DNA from: Begonia masoniana
Lineage: Eukaryota > Streptophyta > Magnoliopsida > Cucurbitales > Begoniaceae
Direction: 5' to 3'
Assembly (NCBI GenBank): GCA_022432975.1
Contig: CM039502.1
Location: 1,044,375 to 1,108,374, forward strand
DNA: 64,000 nucleotides
The first letter of the stretch is position 1. Every line of letters begins with the position of its first letter. The notes below the pieces were generated by a model. The model was not told where the DNA came from. It did not search any database and worked only from the letters and a program-made list of their open reading frames with translations. This document shows positions 50,279 through 60,709 of the stretch, in pieces. The translations under genes were made by a program, and so were the position numbers.

Positions 50279-52892
50279 TGTAACGACCCTAATACTGTAC
50301 CCGTATTTCCCGTATTATTTTATTTTATTTTTTATCCTAATATCTTTAGTTAAACTCTAGGCGGAACCTAAACCGAAATCGAAACCAGAATCGAAATCGG
50401 AATTGAATTTGAACTTTGAAAGCGTTTAAAACAAAACATTTAATAATTAATTTAAAACTTAAAACATTAATTAAAACCTTAAAAATCAATTAGAAAAGAG
50501 GGAGGGCAGAATCGGAATTCTGCCCTCAAAAGCAGCAGCGACCGGGCGCTGCCATTTGCAGCGCCTGGTCGCCGAGTGCGCTGCAGCATGCAGCGCCCGA
50601 TCGCTGCATGTTGCAGCGCGCGGTCGCCGCACCACCAGGCCTCCAACGCCTTTCCTTCTTCTTTCTCTCGCGTCTTTCACTTCACACTTATGCTCTCTGG
50701 AATCTTGAATTCCAGAGAGCAACATGCATTTCATCTAATCTCTAACTCCATAACATTTACACCAATCATCACAATAACTAATCATAATAACTTATAACCT
50801 GCACTCAACCGATTAAAACATAATCTAAATTCCGCCAATTCACAGCGGACTTTGCGAAATCCAACTGCGTGAATATATCTAAAACTCGAACTAATCCGTA
50901 ACAACCTAAAACATTTCAAAATATTTTCATAACGTTTAAATACAGTTAAATCAAAACATATCTATATAACGTTAAATACAATTAAACCCAAACAGTTCCA
51001 GAATTTCAAAACGATAAACATCCTATACATATTCTATCAATTATCCCCAAAATACCCCAAAAAGACCCTCAAAATCTATACATACTCCCCACGGGTCGGT
51101 GAAGCCTCGACTGCGCCAGCACACTACCGCAGCCACCCTCGATCAACTGGACTCATGCCTCAGGTGGAGGGACATCGTCCTCACCTGGTACCTCGATGTC
51201 TAAGTCACCTACACCATACATAACACACTATGAGATAAAAATCTCAGTAAGCTCTAGTAAATGCAACTACATGCTATGCTATGCGTGTGAGTTCAGAAAT
51301 CATGTAGCATTTTCTTTACTTATTCATTAGGGATCACCGAGATCTAATCCTCCTAACTAGAGAGAGCACATCCAGCGGGCGGACTACTCTTTCCAGTTAG
51401 AAGAGGGGGGTACACGCTTACAACACGTACAGCCGTGCCTGAGCCCCACCTCGCATAACCATCGTATGAGTGCATAATAAATGTGGTACTGTGACCAGCC
51501 CGTAGTCGGCCTCCACAGTAGGTCCCGCCCCTCTCCAGGCCACATTGTGAGTACATAATAGATGTGGTACTGTGACCAGCCCGTAATCGGCCTCCACAGT
51601 AGGTCATGCCCCTTTCCAGGCCACATCGCCAAGTTAAAAACATCGTGCGGAAATTCATTTTCATGCTTTTCTTTTAAAAACACGTGATGCATGAACAGTT
51701 CATAACATAATTTAAATCCTCAGCATACGTACCATCAAGACTGTAAAAGGAAACCTAACCTACAAAACAATTAAACCTAACTACCCAACCAAAGTAATAT
51801 AAACTAACGCGTCATCAAAATCCTCGAAAACGACTTCGAAGCACGGTGTAGGCCAATCGGCCGGAAAGGAATCACGAGAACTTACCTCGTGCACGCTGCA
51901 ATCCAAGCTTCGCCCACGAGCACTGTTTACCTAAGAAATTTAGAACGTTTATCGTTAAAACGAATTTAAACTTCTAAACGTTCAAATTGTCAAAACCTTA
52001 ACTAAGAGATTTCTTAAAGCTCTAATTCGATTCGTTGCACTAGATTATCGAGAAATTTACACTCGGCACCTAATTTCTCAATTTACGAGTTTATCCTAAA
52101 ATCTCGAAATTTCGTAAATTCTAACATTTTTCCTAAATCGATTAGATTCGTCCAAATACGCCCAATACGTTCAATATATACTAAATCATCGACGACCTAT
52201 CGATTACAAGCTCTAAATCTCAGTTTTTATCGAAAACCTAATCGAACCTAAACGTTTAAAACTTTACGAAACTCGAATTTCAACGCTCTAAAACTATAGA
52301 GACTTACCGAGAATGTCGAATGGAGGAGAAACCACGAAGAAATCGGGACGAACGGAGGAGAAATCGGAGTCGGAAGCCAACGGATTGGAGAAACCCTCGC
52401 GCGGCCAGGGAGGAAAACAGAGAAAGTCGTTCTCTGGAAATCAAAATGAAGAAGAAGTGAAATGAAAATAGGTTTAAGTGATTTTATAAAATTTATTTGT
52501 CAAATTACTAAAATGCCCTTCTATAGTTTTTATATACTTTTCGTCATTCGGTTTGTTAATCGTCCAGCCATTCGACTTTCCCAAATTTCCGTATTTCGCC
52601 AATAAGTCCAACTTAATATTTGGGAATTAACAAAACTATCCGTTCGCAATTTGGACTTCGTTTGCTATTTTTATTAAAACCCCATCCGTTTTACGAGAAA
52701 CATAAATATTCGGAATATAGCATTACTATTCCGAAAATTCCCATAATTTCCTTAAAATTCCTATTACTCGTTAGGATTCTAATGATGCCCCCTTTTTGTA
52801 AAAACGGACCTAGTTTGACACATTTACGAAAATGCCAATTTAAATATATTAAATAATTAAATAAATAGGATTCCGTACCTTCGGGTATTACA
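50279..52892 (-). mobile_element. Solo LTR (2.61 kb), same family as 29853-33712
   Basis: The ends are TGTAACGACCC and GGGTATTACA, flanked by AAATT on both sides (50274-50278, 52893-52897). The paralogous sequence at about 40313-40340 reads GATAGAAAATTAAATATCG without the insert. Read on the minus strand it starts TGTAATACCC and ends GGGTCGTTACA, like the first solo LTR, and both carry a GCAGCGCCC-rich patch. No coding capacity. Confidence 0.8.
51466..51626. repeat. Two tandem units of about 79 bp in the solo LTR
   Basis: Units share GTGGTACTGTGACCAGCCCGT, AATAAATG/AATAGATG and CGGCCTCCACAGTAGGTC. They differ at several positions (TCCCGCCCCTC versus TCATGCCCCTT). They create short overlapping open frames that I do not consider genes. 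Confidence 0.85.
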
Positions 52893-52984
52893 AAATTAAA
52901 TATCGTATGATATTTTTTTAAAATTAATTTATAAAGTGAAGAATGAATGAGAGGTTATTGAGAACGGGAGACTGTTCTAAGATG

Positions 52985-53165
52985 GGAAATTCGACTGATG
53001 GGAAATTCGACTGCAACCAGATAAAGCTTTAGGTACATGACAGTGGGGAGTATAGCTTTCGATGGCGTTGGATTTCAATCATAGAATTTGTTGCGTTTTA
53101 GAGGACTTCCCACGACTGTAAGCTTGTTTATCTTTTCTTTGGTTGACCTTAGAAACTGCAGATTC
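52985..53165 (+). pseudogene. AVT1-type transporter fragment (copy 6)
   Basis: Short pieces of exon 2 are recognisable. On the plus strand GCTTTCGATGGCGTTGGATTTCA and TTTTAGAGGACTTCC are the GAFDGVGFHH and RFRGLP regions. Just before them TTCGACTGCAACCAGATAAAG is minus-strand LYLVAVEF sequence. The mixed orientation is the same as at 59430-59560. No frame is open. Confidence 0.75.
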
Positions 53166-53199
53166 TTAACTCAAAACTTTCTTCGTAAGAAAAAATAGG

Positions 53200-53729
53200 T
53201 AAATTTACTTACTTTCCAAACAACCAACTAATCCATCTATCTTCTCGATGAAATCATTACTTTAATGTTCAATAGTTCTGAAGGCATCATAATTAACTTG
53301 TGACATTCAATTTAAAGTAAAAAAGTTGAAATATAAATATTGAAACATTCCCGTCTTCATGGAAATTTCTGCCGCTTTTTCCAAAGTAAGAGTCATCAGT
53401 CGGCCAAGGTGTTCACACGTTACTGTAGAAAATCCTCGCTGTTATCTGATTAAGAAATCAGTTTCATTGTGCAAAGCATTAAACAATGGCCGTACCTAGT
53501 CTGAAGCATCCTATTTAAAAACACTGTTTTTATCGGCGACAAATGTCATCTAGTCCCTGTGTAGCAGCTGATAGCTTTAACAGTAATTTCTTCGGAACCC
53601 ACTTCTTAATTTCCCAGAAAGATTTGAAAAGTAACACACACTTATGCTTCACGCTAAAATCATTTTCCTTCTATCTATAAATGTATATGATGAGATACCA
53701 GTTTTCAATATAAATGTTTCAAGTCGTCA
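53200..53729 (+). promoter_or_regulatory. Promoter block of CML copy 3
   Basis: The block is conserved with 23870-24344 and 59650-60197. A TATA-like TATTTAAA lies at 53512-53519 (59959-59966 in the last copy), about 211 bases before the ATG. No specific factor site can be named with confidence. Confidence 0.5.
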
Positions 53730-54173
53730 ATGGAGAAGATTTTATCAGGGTTTTGTTTCTTCTTCACAAGTCTCTTCTTTTACTATTTCAACTATCTCCG
53801 AAAATGGAGAGCGGTCGATGATAAACCCGATGAGAGGCTGACTAAGAGGGAGGTCAAAATGGTGATGGAGAGGCTTGGAATAGGCTATGATTCAGAGACG
53901 GAGGAGCTTGAAGAGAGGGTCGGCGTGGAGGAGTTCTGCCGAGTGTTTGACGGCGAGCCGAGCTCTGAAGAGATGAAGAAAGTGTTTGAGGTGTGGGATG
54001 AGAATGGAGATGGGTTCATCGATGCAGGAGAGTTGGAGAGAGTTCTCTGCAAATTAGGAATGGAAGTCGGATCGGGGCCAGAGGTTTATACCAGAATGAT
54101 CGGCGCAGTTGATGAGGATGGAGATGGAGTTGTTGACTTTCATGAGTTCTGGGAGTTTATGGACAAATGCTAG
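53730..54173 (+). CDS. Calmodulin-like protein, CML45/46-type (intact copy 3)
   Basis: A calcium sensor of 147 residues in one exon. An N-terminal hydrophobic segment (residues 4-22, [19 protein letters not shown]) is followed by basic LRKWR, which suggests a membrane anchor or signal anchor, as in CML45/46-like proteins. Two canonical EF-hand loops follow: residues 90-101 ([12 protein letters not shown]) and 128-139 ([12 protein letters not shown]). Both have D at loop positions 1 and 5 and E at 12. The upstream half ([19 protein letters not shown]) corresponds to a degenerate first EF-hand pair. It ends in FMDKC, where Cys is the last residue. The N-terminal Met codon is present here and in copy 4 but lost in copy 1. 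Confidence 0.88.
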   Translation: MEKILSGFCFFFTSLFFYYFNYLRKWRAVDDKPDERLTKREVKMVMERLGIGYDSETEELEERVGVEEFCRVFDGEPSSEEMKKVFEVWDENGDGFIDAGELERVLCKLGMEVGSGPEVYTRMIGAVDEDGDGVVDFHEFWEFMDKC

Positions 54174-54860
54174 AATTCTCTTTGAAATGTAATACAGTTT
54201 TACTCTGTTCTAAGCGTTTCATAAAAAAATAAATAAATTAGTTGATTTTGTTAGAATTTAATAAAAACAAGTGGAAGATTTCATAAGCTCTATATTTGTC
54301 AAAAATTTGAATTAAAAAAAAATACACAAAACAAGAATACTAATATTTACATGAGTCATACAATTCAACCAACAATATATAGAGTAATATAAAAAACTCA
54401 TAATATTGAATACGAATTCAAGTCAACTGACTAGGAGTCGGGTTAAACCGAACTCCAATGATATCCACCTAAAGCAAACTTTAGGTGAGAGATCCAAATA
54501 CAAATTTAAATGACAATCGGCCAAACCCATTTAGCTGCAATTCATAAAACTATAAAATCAACACAAAGTTTTCATATTTTCTCTCTGATAAAACATTCAA
54601 ACTCTTGTATTTTGTCGTAGAGAATGAGGGGGTGTCCTTTCTCATTCCCCCCAATCTAAGCAACATACCGGAGGGGAAATTTTAAACTTTGGCTAAAATC
54701 TAATTTAACCCAAATCAAATCTTAAATTATTCAAAATTTAACAATGTAATTCTTGACGGCAACCTGATAGTCTCCCGTTCAGCATTTTACACACAGAGTG
54801 GGGGACCGTTCTACAGTAGGGGCTGCTCTACAGTAGCGGTGAAGGAACTCCCGTTTTTCT
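54174..54860. other. Downstream DNA of CML copy 3
   Basis: No gene. The sequence aligns to 38221-38660 and, in part, 25525-25853, the 3' flanks of the other CML copies. CCCCGTTCT-like motifs appear again at about 54770-54860. Confidence 0.6.
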
Positions 54861-55143
54861 TCATTTTATAAATTAATTTTAAAAAAATATCAAATGATAT
54901 TCAATTTAATTAAATTTTTTTACTACATATTCACCCACATCGTGGAAAAATAATTTAGAAAGTTTCATGATTTTATAACACTTGTACTATATATTGTAAT
55001 TTCAGTTAATTATTTTATAAAACAATTATAATAAATAATATAAGTGTTAGAAAATCATGAAAATTTTCAGATTATCTTCCCATTATAAAATTTCAAGTCA
55101 ATTTAATATTATTTGATATTTTTTAAAATTAATTTATAAAATG
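54861..55143. repeat. AT-rich fold-back repeat (283 bp)
   Basis: The left arm (TTCATTTTATAAATTAATTT, ATCAAATGATATTCAATTTA) is the reverse complement of the right arm over about 130 bp. Most of the sequence could fold into one hairpin. It is related to the inverted ends of the Mutator-like element. Confidence 0.75.
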
Positions 55144-56433
55144 AAGGGCCTACTGGGTTGAATTGTTAAGTTAAGATTTGATTTATTAGGGTTAATATTT
55201 TAAAGGTTTGTTTAAAAAAAATCATGTTTTGAGGGTTAAATTAGTTTTTACCGTTTAATTTTTGAGTTTATTTTCTAAAAATGAAATAAAAAGGGATTAT
55301 CCCAAATCCACAATAATGATATTTAGTCTCAACTCTCTCTCACTAGCAATTGAGAAATTCTCATGAAACGAAGCCAACCCAGATTCATATTTGTAGCAGC
55401 TCACTACGTTAACGCAAAGATTATCATTTTCTCTTTTTTTATTTTTTACTATAAGGTAATATTATATTTAGCAACAAATTGAGCAGAAAGAGGGTTTGAC
55501 TTTGCATGGCCATCTGCTCCATTGACACCGGTATTCCTTTAGACAATCCACCAAATTCATGATTAACTAATATCATATGGGAAGAAAAAAGCAAGCGAAT
55601 GAGATCTCTGCCATTTATGCAATGGTGGTACAAAGCATTATGTTCTTCACTTTCTACCTTTATTTTTTGTTCTTCAAGTTACTTAATAAATGGGATCCTC
55701 CTCTTAATTACACTATTCTTTTTTGTTGCTGACATCATTATGAGTCACTTAAGAAACTATTTTAGAAAAAATAATTATGCGCTTCTGTTCGATATTGAAT
55801 GACACAGGACAAAAAGATGTTGGTCAATGATAAAAAATTGAACATCGTATAGTATTTTTTTTAAAGTTAATTTATAAAATAAGAAGAATTGAGAGATCAT
55901 TGAGAACGGGGGACTGATCTTTTTATATCGGTCCCTGTTCTAAGGAACGATCCCCCATTCTAAAAGAACGATCCCCTTTTAGAACTGAGGGTAAATGGTC
56001 AACAGTCAGGAGTTAATTTGTTAAGGTTTTTTATAATACAATTTGTATATAGACTCTACAAGAAGGTAACGGCCCAATTTCCGTTGAGCAGTACAATTTG
56101 TCTATAGCAGGGGCGGCGAACTAATTCAGTTTTGTTCTTGAGTTTTTTTGTCTTAAAAGACATTGTAAGTTGAAGATGAAATGTTACGTGTAAAAAAAGA
56201 AATCTCAATACAACTTCATTGAAGGTGGATTGCGATTTCATCACTTGTTCTTGATGAAAAAATTAAATCTTTGATGAAAATAGACATAACCCATTAATCA
56301 ATTATGTATGAGATGCATATACATCCAGAGTTAAAGTCTGCACCTTTAGTTTGTTTCTTGAGCAAAATCATAGTTTGCTTGGCTTTTAGATAACAATCTT
56401 CCAAACCCATTTAGAAGCAGCAATTTATAAAAG
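55144..56433. other. Repeat-derived non-coding DNA
   Basis: No gene. 55160-55830 matches 39120-39830 closely (the same direct order, including GCATGGCCATCTGCTCCATTGACAC). 55800-56030 matches 40240-40530. 56110-56420 is a diverged, inverted copy of the 41345-41722 repeat. Confidence 0.6.
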
Positions 56434-57142
56434 AGTAATTACCAATTTAAACCCTAAAATATGTTGTTAATTTGAAGCACCCACTAAACTAAAAACTCTA
56501 ACAACTATAATCTTAAACTATCCAAAATGTAACAAATCAAACCATGGTGGTGGGTCGATCACCCCCCGTTTTGTATTTATGCCGAGAACGGATGGTTCCC
56601 TCCCCGGAACGACCCCCCGTTCCATGCATTTTCCATTTCAGGAGGTTCTTGGGAATGAGATGTCCCCGCACCGGAACACCTCCATGTTTTCTGCCTCCTC
56701 ATTATAGAGGGTGGTCGGGAATGGGAGGTCCCGCCCCTGATCGAGACCCCGTTCTCAAGCGTTATGTTTTAAGAACGGGGAGTCTTTGGGAGGCGGGGAG
56801 ACCCCGTTCTATGCCCTAATTTTTGGGAGGTGAAAACATGGGTCACCACCCCAAATCAGAGATCTGTTCTCAAGCGTAATGTTTAAGAACGGGATCACCG
56901 CCGAGATTAGGGCCCCGTTCTCAGCCCTAATTTTGAGAACGGGTCGTTTTCCCGAAATGGATGGCTGATCCCCGACCATCCCCGACAATATATAAATTCA
57001 GAACCGGTGGGTGATTGACTCCGCCAAGATTTGATTTATTACATTTTGAATAGTTTATAGTTTTAGTTGTTAATGTTTTTAGTACAAAGAATGTTTCAAA
57101 TTAACCACGTAATTTAGGTTCAAATTGATAATCGTCTTTCCT
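56434..57142. mobile_element. Second CCCCGTTCT TIR element
   Basis: The left end (AATTTGAAGCACCCACTAAAC, CTAACAACTATAATCTTAAAC) is complementary to the right end (GTTTATAGTTTTAGTTGTTAAT). Inside are about a dozen alternating GAACGGGG and CCCCGTTCT motifs. Its right part (from 56921) is duplicated after the 14-bp minisatellite. Confidence 0.65.
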
Positions 57143-57284
57143 AAAACTATAAAACCAACAAAAACTTTAAATATTTAAAATCTTCCCCATATCTAGGGTT
57201 TGTTGGTGAGAATGAGGAACACACTCTCTTTCAATTCTCTATCATGAGGGAGGCCACCCCCCTCTTTCGCAGCAACAAACTCCA
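56921..57284 (+). repeat. 364-bp direct repeat, copy 1 (before the 14-bp array)
   Basis: Nearly identical to 59017-59379. I see one base missing (AGAACCGGTGGG versus AGAACGGTGGG) and one substitution. It covers the right half of the CCCCGTTCT element and the following 140 bp. Confidence 0.93.
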
Positions 57285-57332
57285 GATAAGAGGGTTATCA
57301 CAACAAATGGATGTCACGACCCATATATATTA

Positions 57333-57515
57333 AAGGATTGCTTCTAAAGCGATGCATGGATTCAAAAACATCAATCAAAACCTACCCAGAAGAGAAAGCA
57401 TTTGGGTCTAGAGGAAGAGCTATAGTCTTCATTGTCGTGTACCTGGAGCTTTATCTGGTTTCAGTGGAATTTCTAATCTTAGAAGGTGACAATTAGGCAA
57501 ACTGTTTCCAAAAAC
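57333..57515 (+). pseudogene. AVT1-type transporter fragment (copy 7, plus strand)
   Basis: Part of exon 2: GLLLKRCMDSKTSIKTYP, then a small deletion (the D-I-G codons), EKAFGSRGRAIVFIVVYLEL and SVEFLILEGDN followed by a stop (TAG at 57494-57496). It runs into the 14-bp array at CTGTTTCCAAAAAC. Not functional. Confidence 0.88.
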
Positions 57516-59016
57516 TTTTTGTAAACCCATTTTTGTAAACCCATTTTTGTAAACCCATTTTTGTAAACCCATTTTTGTAAACCCATTTTTGTAAACCCAT
57601 TTTTGTAAACCCATTTTTGTAAACCCATTTTTGTAAACCCATTTTTGTAAACCCATTTTTGTAAACCCATTTTTGTAAACCCATTTTTGTAAACCCATTT
57701 TTGTAAACCCATTTTTGTAAACCCATTTTTGTAAACCCATTTTTGTAAACCCATTTTTGTAAACCCATTTTTGTAAACCCATTTTTGTAAACCCATTTTT
57801 GTAAACCCATTTTTGTAAACCCATTTTTGTAAACCCATTTTTGTAAACCCATTTTTGTAAACCCATTTTTGTAAACCCATTTTTGTAAACCCATTTTTGT
57901 AAACCCATTTTTGTAAACCCATTTTTGTAAACCCATTTTTGTAAACCCATTTTTGTAAACCCATTTTTGTAAACCCATTTTTGTAAACCCATTTTTGTAA
58001 ACCCATTTTTGTAAACCCATTTTTGTAAACCCATTTTTGTAAACCCATTTTTGTAAACCCATTTTTGTAAACCCATTTTTGTAAACCCATTTTTGTAAAC
58101 CCATTTTTGTAAACCCATTTTTGTAAACCCATTTTTGTAAACCCATTTTTGTAAACCCATTTTTGTAAACCCATTTTTGTAAACCCATTTTTGTAAACCC
58201 ATTTTTGTAAACCCATTTTTGTAAACCCATTTTTGTAAACCCATTTTTGTAAACCCATTTTTGTAAACCCATTTTTGTAAACCCATTTTTGTAAACCCAT
58301 TTTTGTAAACCCATTTTTGTAAACCCATTTTTGTAAACCCATTTTTGTAAACCCATTTTTGTAAACCCATTTTTGTAAACCCATTTTTGTAAACCCATTT
58401 TTGTAAACCCATTTTTGTAAACCCATTTTTGTAAACCCATTTTTGTAAACCCATTTTTGTAAACCCATTTTTGTAAACCCATTTTTGTAAACCCATTTTT
58501 GTAAACCCATTTTTGTAAACCCATTTTTGTAAACCCATTTTTGTAAACCCATTTTTGTAAACCCATTTTTGTAAACCCATTTTTGTAAACCCATTTTTGT
58601 AAACCCATTTTTGTAAACCCATTTTTGTAAACCCATTTTTGTAAACCCATTTTTGTAAACCCATTTTTGTAAACCCATTTTTGTAAACCCATTTTTGTAA
58701 ACCCATTTTTGTAAACCCATTTTTGTAAACCCATTTTTGTAAACCCATTTTTGTAAACCCATTTTTGTAAACCCATTTTTGTAAACCCATTTTTGTAAAC
58801 CCATTTTTGTAAACCCATTTTTGTAAACCCATTTTTGTAAACCCATTTTTGTAAACCCATTTTTGTAAACCCATTTTTGTAAACCCATTTTTGTAAACCC
58901 ATTTTTGTAAACCCATTTTTGTAAACCCATTTTTGTAAACCCATTTTTGTAAACCCATTTTTGTAAACCCATTTTTGTAAACCCATTTTTGTAAACCCAT
59001 TTTTGTAAACCCATTT
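57516..59016. repeat. 14-bp minisatellite TTTTTGTAAACCCA, about 107 units
   Basis: A perfectly regular array of one 14-bp unit with no variant that I can see across 1.5 kb. On the minus strand three frames stay open across it (repeating MGLQKWVYKNGFTK), which I treat as an accident of the unit. It is not the plant telomere repeat (TTTAGGG). Confidence 0.97.
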
Positions 59017-59379
59017 TCAGCCCTAATTTTGAGAACGGGTCGTTTTCCCGAAATGGATGGCTGATCCCCGACCATCCCCGACAATATATAAATTCAGAAC
59101 GGTGGGTGATTGACTCCGCCAAGATTTGATTTATTACATTTTGAATAGTTTATAGTTTTAGTTGTTAATATTTTTAGTACAAAGAATGTTTCAAATTAAC
59201 CACGTAATTTAGGTTCAAATTGATAATCGTCTTTCCTAAAACTATAAAACCAACAAAAACTTTAAATATTTAAAATCTTCCCCATATCTAGGGTTTGTTG
59301 GTGAGAATGAGGAACACACTCTCTTTCAATTCTCTATCATGAGGGAGGCCACCCCCCTCTTTCGCAGCAACAAACTCCA
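59017..59379 (+). repeat. 364-bp direct repeat, copy 2 (after the 14-bp array)
   Basis: See 56921-57284. After this copy the sequence goes directly into TTTTGTAAACCCATTTTTG, one seed unit of the array in the same orientation. Confidence 0.93.
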
Positions 59380-59610
59380 TTTTGTAAACCCATTTTTGAA
59401 AACAGTTTGTCTAGATTGTCTCCTTCTAAGATGAGAAAATTCGACTGCAACTGGATAAAGCTCCAGGTACATGACAGTGGAGACTATAGCTTTCGATGGC
59501 GTTGGATTTCATCATCAACTAGAATCTGATGAGAATTTGCTGCGTTTTAAAGTAAGCTTGTTTATCTTTTCTTTGGTTGACCTTAGAAACTGTAGATTCT
59601 TAACTAACTT
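59380..59610 (-). pseudogene. AVT1-type transporter fragment (copy 7, minus strand)
   Basis: 59380-59480 is exon 2 on the minus strand (VEFSHLRRRQ-type frame-shifted reading of VEFLILEGDN, then CTGTTTTCAAAAATGGG). 59490-59560 flips to the plus strand (FDGVGFHHQLESDENLLRFK). It carries one unit of the 14-bp repeat at its edge (59380-59400). Confidence 0.8.
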
Positions 59611-59649
59611 TTTTCGCAAGAAAAAAAAGGTAAATTTACTTACTTTCCA

Positions 59650-60197
59650 AACCCCAACTAATCCATCTATCTTCTCGATGAAATCATTACTTTAATGTTC
59701 AATAGTCCTGAAGGCGTCATAATTAACTTATGACATTCAATTTAAAGTAAAAAAATTGAAATATAAATATTGAAACATTCCCGTCTTCATGGAAATTTCT
59801 GCCGCTTTTTCCAAAGTAAGAGTCATCAGTCGGCTAAGATGTTCACACGTTTCTGTAGAAAATCGTCGCTGTTGTCTGATTAAGAAACCAGTTTCATTGT
59901 GCAAAGCATTAAATAATGGCCGCACCTAGTCTGTGGCCGCACCTAGTCTAAAGCATCCTATTTAAAAACACTGCTTTTATCGGCGGCAAATGTCTTCTCT
60001 AACCCCTGCGTAGCAGTTGATAGCTTTAACAGTACTTTCTTCGAAACCCACTTCTTCATTTCCCAGAAAGATTTGAAACGTAACACACACTTATGCTTCA
60101 CGTTAAAGACATTTTCCTTCTATCTATAAATGTATATGATGAGATACCAGTTTTCAATATAAATGTATATGATGAGATACCAGTTTTCAAGTCGTCA
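59650..60197 (+). promoter_or_regulatory. Promoter block of CML copy 4
   Basis: Conserved with the blocks at 23870 and 53200, with TATTTAAA at 59959-59966. A 19-bp piece (GGCCGCACCTAGTCT) is duplicated at 59919-59949. A second small duplication (TATATGATGAGATACCAGTT) lies at 60131-60190 just before the ATG. Confidence 0.5.
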
Positions 60198-60641
60198 ATG
60201 GAGAAGATTTTATCAGGGTTTTGTTTCTTCTTCACAAGTCTCTTCTTTTACTATTTCAACTATCTTCGAAAATGGAGAGCGGTCGATGATAAACCCGTTG
60301 AGAGGCTGAGTAAGAGGGAGGTCAAAATGGTGATGGAGAGGCTGGGAATAGGCTATGATTCAGAGACGGAGGAGCTTGAAGAGAGGGTGGGCGTGGAGGA
60401 GTTCTGCCAAGTGTTTGACGGCGAGCCGAGCTCGGAAGAGATGAAGAAAGTGTTTGAGGTGTGGGATGAGAATGGAGATGGGTTCATCGATGCAGGAGAG
60501 TTGGGGAGAGTTCTCTGCAAATTAGGAATGGAAGTCGGATCGGAGCCCGAGGTTTATACTAGAATGATCGACGCAGTTGACGAGGATGGAGATGGAGTTG
60601 TTGACTTCCATGAGTTCTTGAAGTTAATGGACAAATACTAG
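60198..60641 (+). CDS. Calmodulin-like protein, CML45/46-type (intact copy 4)
   Basis: 147 residues, one exon, colinear with copy 3. It differs at a few sites, including FCQVFDG, GELGRVLCKLG, RMIDAVDED and a C-terminus ending LKLMDKY in place of FMDKC. Both EF-hand loops are intact (residues 90-101 and 128-139). The frame is open upstream to an ATG at 60093, which would add 35 residues. That extension includes the small duplication in the leader and is absent from the other copies, so I prefer 60198. It is tail to tail with the methyltransferase gene, only 68 bases from its conserved end. Confidence 0.87.
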   Translation: MEKILSGFCFFFTSLFFYYFNYLRKWRAVDDKPVERLSKREVKMVMERLGIGYDSETEELEERVGVEEFCQVFDGEPSSEEMKKVFEVWDENGDGFIDAGELGRVLCKLGMEVGSEPEVYTRMIDAVDEDGDGVVDFHEFLKLMDKY

Positions 60642-60709
60642 AATTCTATTTCAAATCTAATACAGTTTAACTTCTATTTAGTTTTGCAGAGCCATTTCCA
60701 ATCTCTGGA

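Noticed and set aside
57516..59016. Interstitial telomere sequence
   Set aside because: The unit TTTTTGTAAACCCA contains AAACCC-like letters but is not TTTAGGG or a known variant. It is explained by the transporter seed.
57429..59122. Three minus-strand open frames of about 500-550 codons over the 14-bp array (MGLQKWVYKNGFTK repeats)
   Set aside because: A 14-bp unit cycles through all three frames. It is stop-free on this strand, so all three frames stay open by chance. It is a minisatellite, not a protein.
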